A stretch of 64,000 bases of DNA from Sapria himalayana (taxonomy: Eukaryota > Streptophyta > Magnoliopsida > Malpighiales > Rafflesiaceae). Below are positions 47,635-59,900 of the stretch, piece by piece. The stretch is from the NCBI GenBank assembly GCA_029783825.1, contig JAREIK010014603.1:23078-87077 (forward strand), read 5' to 3'. The translations under genes were made by a program, and so were the position numbers. The notes under the pieces are model-generated. The model saw only the letters and a program-made list of their open reading frames with translations. It searched no databases and had not been told where the DNA came from. Each line of letters begins with the position of its first letter. Position 1 is the stretch's first letter.

Positions 47635-50600
47635 TAGAGGTGTCAACCGGGCCGTGCCCGGGTCAGGCACGAGCCGTGTCGTGCCATGCCTGACCCCACA
47701 TGGTTCGGCTTATGGCACGGCACACCAGCACGGGTTCATTTCGTGCCGGGTGTCCCTCGAGCCCGATCCCGCGATAGCCCCATGCCCCTCCCTCAAAAAA
47801 AGACCGCGGGTCGGGTCTGATTGAACCCGACCCGTGGTCCCATTCCCACGAGGCCTGAACCGACCCAGATCTTCCCAACGGGAAAAAAAATTAATATCAA
47901 ATTATATTTTCAGCCGTTGGATCTCGCCTCCAACTGCTAGGGAGCAGAATCCAACGGCCCTCATTAGTCTGCCCCCTAAAAAATTAAAAAATATTAAAAA
48001 AAATTTCTTTTTTTATAAAAAAATATTATCTTTAATCAATAAATTCCACCCCCCTCTCTTTATCATTTATGTTTTAAATAAACATAAATTCTTTCAAATC
48101 GTTCTATTTCTCTCTCAAAAATCTTGCTTCTCTCTCTCGGGCCTTGGGATTTTGGCATTTGGCTTGGATTTTTGGGAATCTCGACTTGAGTTTTGAACAT
48201 TAGAGCTTGACTGCGGTGTACCGTGCACGTGACTGACCTCACTACTTTTATCGGGTAATTTATTTTACGTTTTTAACTTTCTCTCTATAGTTTCTCTCTC
48301 TAGACCAAAATTAGAAAAATTAAAATCAGTCTTCTAATCTTTATTGAACTATTCTTAAAAACAAAAATAATAAAAAATAACAAATACAACTGAAACATAT
48401 TTAAATTTAGAAAATGAAAATATTATATAGAGGTTTGAGGCTGCTGAACCTTTGGTTTCTCTAGTCGTCTCAACTCAAACTTCTAAAAAACAAAAAACTA
48501 GGAGGACTTTTGTTGTTTGGACTCATTGTAAAATAATAAAACAAAAAAATGTTAGGGGTGAGGAACAAGAAATGGCACAGTGCAAATATTGTATGAGACT
48601 TTTAACATGTAAGAGTTCGTTTAGGACTAGGCATCTTAAAAAGCATGCCGAATTATGCACCAAAAAACATGGACCATTAGATCCTAGGAAAACCCAACTT
48701 GGCACTACATTTTTTGTGATTGGATCGAGTTCAGTCTCAAAGTTTACTTCCTTCATATACTCAAGCGAGTTGGGTAGGGACGGCATGGCCAGACTTATCA
48801 CATTGATGGGTCTTCCGATCAGATTTTCGGAAGATCCAAGGGTAGTGCGCATCATGCAGACATATTTTCAGCATTCCTATCATAGGATTCCTAGTTCCAC
48901 ATATAGGAATGACATACTAAAGATATATAAGTTAAAAAAACAAAAAATAATTAATGAATTTATGGCATATAGTGGAGTGGTTTCCGTGACGTCCGATATC
49001 TGGACAAGTCACAATGAATCTTTTTATGCATGTCTCACCAGCCACTATGTAGATTCAAACTGGACAATCAAAAAAAAAATTTTAGGATGCTCTGAAATTC
49101 TTCATCCTCATGATGGCCCGGCCATTTTTGAGTGTATGTTGAAAATCTTTAGGAAATATAAAATTCAAAATAAAATTTTTAGTGTCACCTTCGAAAACAC
49201 ATCTAATAATGGAGTAGCGATCAACATGTTTGTTAGAAATATTAGAGACGCACCATTAGGAGTGATCTTTCATGTCAGATGCATGTGTCACGTGGTTAAC
49301 CTGATTGTTCAAGCGGGTATGAAGGTATGTTCTCCCGGGTTGGATAATATGCGTAATGCACTAAATTATATTCGCACTACTCGCAGACAACAAGAGTTTG
49401 TTAGTCTCTATTTGTGTGTGATTCTTAAGAAGAAGAGATTCCAATCGAATGAGAGACATCGTTGGAATTACACGTACCTGATGTTAGAATCATGTGTTGG
49501 ATACGAACACGTAATATCCGATTACGTCAATAGTAAGAGTGACAAACTTATTATTGACGACACTGACTAGGCTTCAGGAATTTCATAAATGAAATTCCTG
49601 AAGATTTTTTATGACACGACGAACATGTGTTCGTTGATTTATACGCCCACCAATTGCATTGCACTCCGGTGCATATGCAACTTTAATAGATTGTTTAGGA
49701 AGTATCGAGCTGCCCCGATACATAGCCATATGGTTGTAGAGATGGAAACCAAGTACTTGAAGTACTAGTCCACCATTCCATTTCTTTATTTCCTTGCTGC
49801 ATGCATGGACCCTAGGGTTAAGGTGGAAGGGGTAGAAAACACCCCGAGTTACATTTCCTCGTGCATGAACCTGGAAGACCCACCTGAAGTGTTCATTCTC
49901 GAGAAGTTGACTGACCTGATCACATACTATGATTCTAGGTATGGTGGTGGTGGTAGTGAACTGTGAATATGGACATTGATACCTTATTCGGAGATGATGA
50001 TTTTTCCATTCAGCTAGCGAGGGGGAAATGTAGGGGTCGACCATCACATAGGAGCGAGCTTTCTCGGTACTTAGATACCGATTACTGCTCAATCCTATCA
50101 CATTCTGATACTAAGAATCTTGATTTATTACAGTTGTGGAAATCATATGAGTCCACATTTCTCGTGCTATCTAGGATGACACGAGATCTACAGACTCCTC
50201 CGGTGTCAAGCGTAGCATCGTAGTCTGCTTTTTCTATTGTAGTGAACGTGATTTCGGATAGGAGATCGAGATTACGTCCAGATATTATTGAGGCCTTGGC
50301 TTGTTTGAAGGATTGGGAGGATTTGGGGTTTAGCATCAATGATCGTGCTGAAGCTGGGACTGGGACAGGGACAGCAGTCGCATCCACTATGATGATGGAG
50401 AAGTTGATTGCCTATGATGATGATCCATATGATACTGATCTTGATGTTGCGGCAGATGATGCTCATGATATGCCGATTGACGATTGATGATGACCTACTA
50501 TTTTTTGATTTCAATGTTTTTTTATTGATTGTACGCTTTGTTTGTACGTTGTGTTGAAACTGTAATTTACTTGGTTCGGACCTTCAGTCCCAAATGGCTG

Positions 50601-51095
50601 ATTGGTCATTTTTCATTTGAGTTGCTTATGTTTTTTTTAATTTTTATTTTTATTAACAAAATGTATTGATTTATTTATTTTTTTGTTTTAATTTTTCATT
50701 TAAAAATTTATAACTTTATTATATAATTATAATAAATTTTAAAGTAATTTTATATTACATAAAAAAATTGTAAACTTTGTTATTTTAATAAATTTTAATA
50801 TTTTTCATATTATAAATATATAATACTATACATTGTCTAAAATTATATATATTTTTTAATAATTTATAGAAATAAAATTAAAAAAAATTTAAAAAAAAAA
50901 TTTTTTTCTAGTTCGGCATAAAACGGCACGGCCTGCCCTGCCTTCGGGCCGTGCCGGGCTCGGCTTTTTTAAACCGTGCCTGGCCGGGCACGACACCGTA
51001 CTGTAACCGTGCCATGCCCGGCCCGGCACGTAGGCACGCTCGTGATCAAAAATAACTGGCCGGGCCGGGTCGGCCCGGCCCGTTTGACACCTCTA
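47635..51095 (+). mobile_element. Inner hAT transposon (3.46 kb) nested in the outer one
   Basis: It starts TAGAGGTGTCAACCGGGCCG and ends CGGCCCGTTTGACACCTCTA. The flanks TAAACCCA (47627-47634) and TACCCCCA (51096-51103) agree at 6 of 8 positions, consistent with a slightly decayed 8-bp duplication. About 240 bp at the left end and 180 bp at the right end are GC-rich and match the short GC-rich elements in the NOL10 introns. The interior is AT-rich and carries a broken hAT transposase. It is the likely autonomous relative of that short family. Confidence 0.9.
48452..50487 (+). pseudogene. hAT transposase pseudogene (BED zinc finger, inner element)
   Basis: The first open frame (48452-49570, 372 codons) has a BED-type finger (C44-X2-C47 ... 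H61-X3-H65), then the hAT core: SDIWTS at residues 181-186, and RCMCHVVNLIV with C277/H280 at about 276-286. The family's DNA-x-x-N motif with its catalytic Asp reads ENTSNN at 248-253, a D-to-E change. The frame stops with TAG near 49568. Further blocks follow in shifted frames: MKTKYLKYW-like METKYLKYW near 49740-49770 and DPRVKVEG near 49808. The C-terminal dimerisation domain is at 50120-50320 (LLQLWKSYESTFLVLSRM, LQTPPVSSVAS, then TAG at 50221, then SAFSIVVNVISDRRSRLRPD). It ends in an acidic tail at 50487. It would have cut and pasted the element; as read it is inactive. Confidence 0.9.
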
Positions 51096-51341
51096 TACCC
51101 CCATTCCAAATTTAGTTGGCCGACTATAGTTGGAAGAATATTTGGATATTGAGACCCCTTTGAAAATTGTAATTGAACCATATTTTTATTAAATTGAATG
51201 AATAAAATAAGTAAAAGTGAAATTAAAATTTACAAGATTTGTATACTAACCTGATTCATTATCATCAAGGTCTTGAACTAATTCTTCAAATTAAATAGGT
51301 TGTTAGAGCTTCTCAACCAAGCTTTTAGACATATGAGAACT

Positions 51342-53376
51342 TCAGCTGTAATAGGTGTTAGAACTCCTAAATTTATCTAAAGTTCTCCCCCCAATGCTAA
51401 ATATAGATTCGTAGGCCACAGTAGATGCTTGGATAGAAAATACATCTCTTGCTACATTTGTCAAAGAAGGATACCTAACCTCATTTACCTTCAACAAGTT
51501 TAGAAGATCAAAATCAATTCTATTTTTTTCAAGTTTGTCCTCCAAGTACTCATCCAACTCTTCCAAAGCTGCAACATCTTGTTCTTTCTCCAATTCAACA
51601 AAAAATATCATCAACATAAGTATTACTACCATCAAAGAAATCATCATTTTTCTTCAACACACTAGAAGAGAAATCATCTTCTTTTGATTCAACTTCATTT
51701 TAATCTTTATAATAATCCATCATCTAATTTAAAGCATTTATAACCTTTTTCACCAAATTTTTAGCCAATTCCTCTCTATAATGCTAAGTGTACTCAACCT
51801 TGAGATATTTGAGCTTATATCTATGATCCAACACTACTACTACAAAAAGCATAATATTTGTTAATTGAAAAGAACCGCATTATTTGTTGAATTTATGCCT
51901 CATTTTCATACCCATATTTGACACCATTGTATCTCTACTATTTTAACAAAGCTCAATTTTTTTTTCAAAATTCGAATAATCTCAGGAAAATAAACACTAG
52001 AGGTAGAATATTATTAGCCAGAAAATTTACAAGTTACCTCATAAAAAGTTTTCAAGAAACGAGCCAAAATTTTGATATTTGTTCAGTCTCTCTCAGTTGG
52101 AACGATTGAACAAAACTCCTTTAAAAACCGTTTGACTTTGTCCTCCAACTTATCAAATTATTTTTGATATTTTATATCAGTTTGCAGCATCAAATAAGTT
52201 GAATTCCATCTTGTAGGAGAATCTAATTGCAATGAAGATCCATATGTCAAGTTTGCTTCTTCAACACATAACTTAAACATATCTAATCTTTTAGGACTGC
52301 TCCTCACATATTTCACCATACCTCTAATTTATTGAAAAGCACCCTCAACTAATGCAATGCCATCTCAGACAATTAAGTTTATGATATGAGCACAACATCA
52401 CATATGAAAATGCTCGCCTCTCAAAGGTACGACATTTTTGTTCACAAGCTTTTTTTTCAATTGTTCAACTACAACATCATTATTTGATGCATTGTCAACA
52501 GTAATGAACATCAACTTTCTCAAACCTCATTCATTCATGCAAAACTCAATAGCATTTCAGTATTAACTTTCGAATGAATTTTAATTACACAAAAATTCAA
52601 AAGCCTTTTATGCATATTCCATTGAGAATCAATGAAATGAACAGTCAAACATATATAAGACAAATTTTGAATGCTAGTCCAAGTGTCGGTAGTCAATGAA
52701 ATGCTACAACAATGAGATAATATGCTATCAAATAATTTCTTATTTTCCTTCACAAACAAAGAAAAGTAATCCCTCAAAACAGAGTGCCAAGATGGAATTT
52801 AAATTGAGGCACACTAACTTCACTAAACTCCTTAAACTCATCCCTCTCAACAAAACAAAAAGGCAATTCATCTTTTATGATCATTTTCACCAAAGCCTTT
52901 CTAACTATTTGTTGATTAAATTGCCAACAAGTTAATTTGTTATCCTCTGGAATAGTACATTTAGTTAAACTCAACAAAGATTGTGACTTATCTTTACCTT
53001 TGTGAGCTTCTATTAATTCTTTTTTGTGTGAAAATTTCCAACAAGTCTCTCACAAGTATTTCCATAAACCCAAAGTACCTTGATCACTTTTTTCCAAGTA
53101 TTCTTTACTACACCATATACAAGCTGCTCTACCAGTTTCATTTCCCTATGAATCAACTAATATCTCCTAAGTTTCCCAAACAACAGACTTATACTTTTTA
53201 TGAGCTTGAGGTTCAGATGTACATTGACTTTCTTTTACAATTGGAATTGAAGAACCCGCCGTAACAATAGGAGGGTTCGTGAAAGGCTGATGATTGGATT
53301 TACCAGTACTTTGATCATTTGAGATGTGATCATCTTCAATTTATTTTATTTTTCATTTACCACTGGATTGTGCCAT
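51342..53376 (-). pseudogene. hAT transposase pseudogene (outer element)
   Basis: Minus-strand fragments are in family order. A possible start ATG lies at 53376, with early stops. A BED-like finger remnant (GRAACIWCSKEY) lies near 53118-53080. Then come WQFNQQIVRKALVKMIIKDE (52923-52860), SLTTDTWTSIQNLSYICLTV with HFIDSQWN (52700-52610), and the C-terminal dimerisation domain RYPSLTNVARDVFSIQASTV then ESIFSIGGRTLDKFRSS (51480-51345). Several stops and frameshifts separate them. It differs clearly from the inner element's transposase, so the two belong to different hAT lineages. The inner element is inserted downstream of this gene's end. Confidence 0.88.
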
Positions 53377-53973
53377 CTGCATTGCCATTAATTATTATGA
53401 TATGTCAAGCATAAATACATATAAATATTTCAAACAAGCAAGCTCTACAAAACTGACTGCAACACATACAACCCACTCATTCGGCCCAACCACAACACCA
53501 CAAACAATACTCAAAAAACTGACTAAGACACATAATAATAATAATAATTAATCACTCAATTCTCGTCAGAAAAACAAACCAAAAGGCTGGTGGCATTTGG
53601 GACACGGTGGAGGCAATCAGTAGTGCGAGGGACAAGGGCTGGACCTAACTGAACACGGCTGGAATGCCGTGAGGTAGCATGGAACTCGTCGGAACAGCAA
53701 TAGGTACGTCGGAATTGGATGGGCAGTAGCGGAATTGGTGGCATCTTCATGTTATATATATATATATATATACATGGTTCTTAATTAGGTTTTTTAGGAC
53801 GGGATGGTTCTCGGGATTGATATTGTTTAAGATCCGGAACCATCCCAAAAGAAAAAATACGTGATAGAACAGGATGGGAAAAGTCAAAGTCAACGGATTT
53901 TTCTTAGTCCCGATTTTTTTGGGACAAGACTTCGGGTCGAGTCTCGAATCTCCGAGTCCTATGAGCAGCTCTA

Positions 53974-56900
53974 CTAAATGCATATAAAGTTAAATCAGTA
54001 AACTCCTAAACACCGTAATGCCTAAATACATAAACCATTAAACCTCTAAATACTACTTAAAATTAATAAATTATTTTTTAATGCTATTTATTATATTTTT
54101 AAATATTCATTTTAATTATTTATTAGTGAGTTTATTTAGAAATATTTATTAAAAAATAAATTATGCGTGGGACAAATATAATTTAAATAATATATTATTT
54201 ATCTAATAAAAATATGTGCTTATTAAAGAAGTATAAATTTAAAAATTAAAAATTATTATCAAGTAATATAAGTTACTTTAATTTTGAATCAATTTGGGTT
54301 TTGTAAATATTTTTTAATTAATATCTATCTTAATATTAATAGTTTATAAATTTAATTTTTGATCAATATTATAATATCTATCAATAAAATTATTTATATT
54401 AAATTTATATGATATATAATTATTAATATTATTATAACAAAATATTCTTTTAAAATTTCAAAAAATTTTAAATATTATTATATTTTCAAAGGTTATAACC
54501 TATGAAAATTAGAAAAAATTACAAATTTTTTTTTGTTATTTTATTGTTTAACTAAAACCTATAAACCACTAAATGCCTAAAAACATAAATTGCTAAACTC
54601 CTAAACAATAAACCCTTTAAATTTATAACTATTAAATATGTGTATTATTAATAAAAAATCATAAATCTCAATTTAATTTGTATTAAGTATAATTTTTAAT
54701 TTTTATTTTAATTATTTATCAGTTTAATTTTATAGAAATATTAATTATAAAATAAATTATTATTGTGACAGATGTAATTTAAATAATTTATTTTTCATCA
54801 AAAGAAATATATATCCTTATAAAAAGAGGCAAAATTTTAAAAACAAAAATTTATTATTTAGTAATATATTTTATTTTTATTTTGAATCATTTTAGTTTTG
54901 CAATTATATTTTAATTTACCTCATTCTTATTAATAATAGTTTATTAATTTTTTATTGATAATTATTATAATATCTATTAATAAAATTATTTATATTGAGT
55001 TTACATTATATATAATTATTAAGATTATTATTACTGAATATTATATTCACATTTAAAAAAAATTCAAAATTATTATAATTTCAAAGGTTATAACCTTCAA
55101 AAATTAAAAAAAATCAAAAAATTTAATTTTTTATTTTTTCATTCTTTAAATAAAAACTATAAATCACTAAAGGCCTAAACACTTAAATCACTAAACCCCA
55201 AAACACCTAAATACTTAAACCATTAAACTATATATCCTGAATAATAAATAATAAATCTCTATTTTATTTGTATTCATTATAATTTTAAATATTCATTTTT
55301 ATTATTTATTAGTTTATTTTTATAGAATTATAAATTAAAAATAAATTATGAGGATGACAAATATAATTTAAATAATCTACTTTTAATAACAAAAAATATA
55401 AACTTATAAAAAGAAGCAAAACATCAAAGAAAGTATTATTTTGTAATATATTTTACTTTGATTTTGAATAAATTTATGTTTTGCAAATATATTTAAAATA
55501 ATATCTATCTTATTAATAATAGTTTATTAATTTATTTTTTGATCATTAATATAATATATTTCAATACAATTATTTATATTGAATTTACATGATATATAAT
55601 TTTTAAGATTATCATAACTAAATATAGTATTCACATATAAAAAAATTTAAATATTGTTATATTTTCAAAGTTTATAACCTTCAAAAATGAGAAAAAAAAA
55701 CATAAATAATTTTTTTGTTATATCATTGTTTAAATAAAACATATAAAACATTAAATGCCTAAATATATAAATAACTAAACCCCTAAACCCCGAAGCCCCT
55801 AAATACTCTAACCTTTAAACTCGTAAACCTTAAATATAATTTAAATAATTTATAGAAATATTAATTACAAAATAAATTATGAGTGATACAAATATAATTT
55901 AAATAATATATTTTTCATCAAAAAAACATATAAGCTTATAAAATGATGCAAAAACTAAAAAAAAGTATTATTTATTAATAAATTTTACATTGATTTTGAA
56001 TCATTTTAGGTTTTTAACTATATTTTAATTTATATCTTTCATATTAATAATAGTTTATTAATTTATTTTTTGATAATTGATGTAATATTTATTAATGATA
56101 TTGTTTATATTTATTTTATATTATATATAGTTATAATAATAATTATTACTAAATATTGTATTTACATTTTTAAAAAATTTTAGAATTATTATATTTTCAA
56201 ATGTTATGACATTTGAAAAGTTGAAAAAATATCAAAAATAAATTTTTTGCTATTTAATTGTTTGAATAAAAGCTATAAACCATTAAATGCCTAAATACTT
56301 AAATGAATAACTTCTAAATCTCGAAAACCCTAAATAGATAATTTTTTTAAATAGGTATATCCTAAATAATAAATAATAAATAATAAATCTCATTTTTTTC
56401 ATTATAATTTTAAATATTCATTTTAATTATTTATTTGTTTATTTTTGTATAAATATTAAAAACAAAATAAATTATAAGTTAGAAAAATATAATTTATATA
56501 TATTATTTTTCAACAAAAAAATATAGATAAATTTATTAAAAGAAGAAAAAAATTAAAAACAAAAAATTATTATATAGTAATATATTTTACTTTGTTTCTT
56601 AATCATTTTAGATTTTGTAATTATATTTTAATTGATATCTAACTTATTAATAATAGATTATTAATTTATTTTTTGATCATTATTATAATATTTATCAATA
56701 AAAATGTTTATTTTGAATTTATATGATATATAAATTTAATAATTATTATAACTCAATATTGTATTCACTTTTGAAAAAAATATTAAAATTATTATATTTT
56801 CAAAGATTATAACATTTAAAAATGTCATAAAATAAAAAAAATAATAAATAATAAATTTCATTTTAATTTTTATTAAGTATAATTTTAAATTTTTTTTAAT

Positions 56901-59900
56901 TATTTATCAGTTTATTTTTATAGAAATATTAATTACAAAATAAATTATTAGCGACACAAATCTAATTTAAATAATTTATTTTTTATCAAAAAAAATATAT
57001 ATGCTTATAAAAATAGGCAGAATTTTTAAAAAAAAATTTATTATTTTGTAATATATTTTATTTTGATTTTGAATCATTTTAGTTTTTACAATTATATTTT
57101 AATTTATATCATTCTTATTAATAATAGTTTATTAATTTTTTATTGATCATTATTATAATATCTATTAATAAAATTATTTATATTGAGATTACATTATATA
57201 TAATTATTAAGAATATTATAACTAAATATTATATTAACATTTAAAAAAAATTAAAAATTATTATATTATCGAAGGTTATCACCTTCGAAAATTAAAAGAA
57301 TCAAAAAATTTAATTTTTTATTTTTTCATTCTTTAAATAAAAACTATAAAGCACTAAAGTCCTAAACACTTAAATCACTAAACCCCAAAACTCCTAAATA
57401 CTTAAACCATTAAACTAGTATATCCTGAATAATAAATAATAAATCAAAATTTTATTTGTATTCATTATAATTTTAAAAATTCATTTTAATTATTTATTAG
57501 TTTATTTTTATAGAATTATAAATTACTAAATAAATTATGTGGAAGACAAATATAATTTAAATAATTTACATTTAATAACAAAAAATATAAACGTATACAA
57601 AGAAGAAAAACATCAAAAAAAGTATTATTTAGAATTATATTTTACTTTGATTTAGAATAAATTTATGTTTTGCATATATATTTTAAAAAATATCTAACTT
57701 ATTAATAATAGTTTATTAATTTATTTTTTGATCATTAATATAATATCTTTCAATATAATTGTTTATATTGAATTAACATGATATATAATTATTAAGATTA
57801 TCATAACTAAATATAGTATTCACATATAAAAAAATTTAAAAATTGTTATATCTTCAAAGGTTCTAACCTTCAAAAATGAAAAAAAAATAACAAAAATAAA
57901 TTTTTTTTATATCATTGTTTAAATAAAACTTATAAACTATTAAATGCCTAAATACATAAATCTTTAAACTCCTAAACCCAAAAGTCCCTAAATACTTAAA
58001 CCTTTAAACTCATTAACATTAAATATAATTTAAATAATTTATAGAAATATGAATTACAAAATAAATTATGAGTGACAAATATAATTTAAATAATATATTT
58101 TTCATCAAAAAAATCTATAAGCTTATAAAATGATGCAAAAACTAAAAAAAATTATTATTTAGTAATAAATTGTACTTTTATTTTGAATCATTTTAGTTTT
58201 TTTATTATATTTTAATTTATATCTATCATATTAATAATAGTTTATTAATTTATTTTTTGATAATTGATGTAATATTTATTAATAAAATTGTTTATATTTA
58301 TTTTATATTATATATAGTTATAATATTTATTATTACTAAATATTGTATTCACATTTTTAAAAAATTTTAGAATTATTATATTTTCAAATGTTATGACATT
58401 TTAAAAGTTGAAAAAATATCAAAAATAAATTTTTTGCTATTTAATTGTTTGAATAAAAGCTATAAACCATTAAATGCCTAAATACTTAAATGAATAACTT
58501 CTAAATCTCGAAAACCCTAAATAGTTAAATTTTTTAAATAGGTATATCCTAAATAATAAATAATAAATCTCATTTTTTTTAATTATAATTTTAAATATTC
58601 ATTTTAATTATTTATTTGTTTATTTTTGTATAAATATTAAAAACAAAATAAATTATAAGTTAGAAAAATATAATTTATATATATTATTTTTCAACAAAAA
58701 AATATAGATAAACTTATTAAAAGAAGAAAAAAATTAAAAACAAAAAATTATTATATAGTAATATATTTTACTTTGTTTCTTAATCATTTTAGGTTTTGTA
58801 ATTATATTTTAATTAATATCTAACTTATTAATAATAGATTATTAATTTATTTTTTGATCATTATTAGAATATTTATCAATAAAAATATTTATATTTAATT
58901 TATATAATATATAAATTTAATAATTATTATAACTAAATATTCTATTAACTTTTGAAAAAAAAATAAAAATTATTATTTTTTCAAAGATTATAACCTTTGA
59001 AAATGTGAAAAAACAAAAAAAAATATTTATTTTTATTATTTAATTATTTAAATAAAACATATAAATCACTAAATGCCTAAACACTTAAATCACTAAACTA
59101 TAAAATCTCGATACCCTTATATATATAATCGTTTAAATGGGTATCCCCTAAATAATAATTAATAAATCTCATTTTTATTTGTTTTCATTTTAATTTAAAA
59201 AATTCATTTTGTTTGTTTAGTTTTTATTGATATATATATATTAATTATAAAATAAATTATGAGTTAAAAATATAATTTATAAAAATTATTTTTAATCAAA
59301 AAATAGATAAGCTTATAAAAATAATAAAAATTTTAAAAGAAATAACTATTATTAAGTAATATATTTTGCTTTGCTTATGAATCATTTGAGGTTTTGATAT
59401 TATATTTTAAGTAATATCAATCTTATTCATAATAAATTTTTAATTTATTTTTTGATAATTATTAGAATATCTATCAATAAAATTGTTTATATTGAATTTA
59501 TATGGTATATAATTATTATAAATAAGTATTTATTTACTTTTTGAAAAAACTTTAAAAATTATTATATTTTCAAAGGTTATAACCTTTGAAAATATCAAAA
59601 AATAATAAAAATAATTTTTTTTATTTTATTTTTTATATAAAAACTATAAACCACTAAATGAATACGCAGTTAAATCAGTAAACTTCTAAACCCCATAATG
59701 CCTAAATACATAAACCATTAAACTTCTATATAATACTTAATAATTAATAAATCTAATTTTTATTTCTATTTATTATAATTTTAAATATTCATTTTAATTA
59801 TTTATTAGTTTATTTTTATAGAAACATTTATTACAAAATTAAGTACGAGTACGAGAAATATAATTTAATTTATTTATTTTTAATAAAAAAATATACAAAT

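Larger units (their letters stand above)
46810..53973 (-). mobile_element. Outer hAT transposon (7.2 kb, itself interrupted)
   Basis: The termini are TAGGGGTGCTCAT (46810-46822) and ATGAGCAGCTCTA (53961-53973), inverted with 2 mismatches in 13. A perfect 8-bp target duplication CTAAATGC lies at 46802-46809 and 53974-53981. The duplicated bases belong to the satellite phrase CCACTAAATGCCTAAA, so the element landed in the array. Subterminal regions carry GGGATGGGA-type repeats at both ends. Its own transposase remnant is on the minus strand at 51342-53376. Removing the nested element at 47635-51095 leaves about 3.7 kb, a normal size for a plant hAT. Confidence 0.95.

Noticed and set aside
49583..50101. 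Open frame of 172 codons on the minus strand
   Set aside because: It is antisense to the C-terminal half of the inner hAT transposase, whose plus-strand fragments match the family in order.
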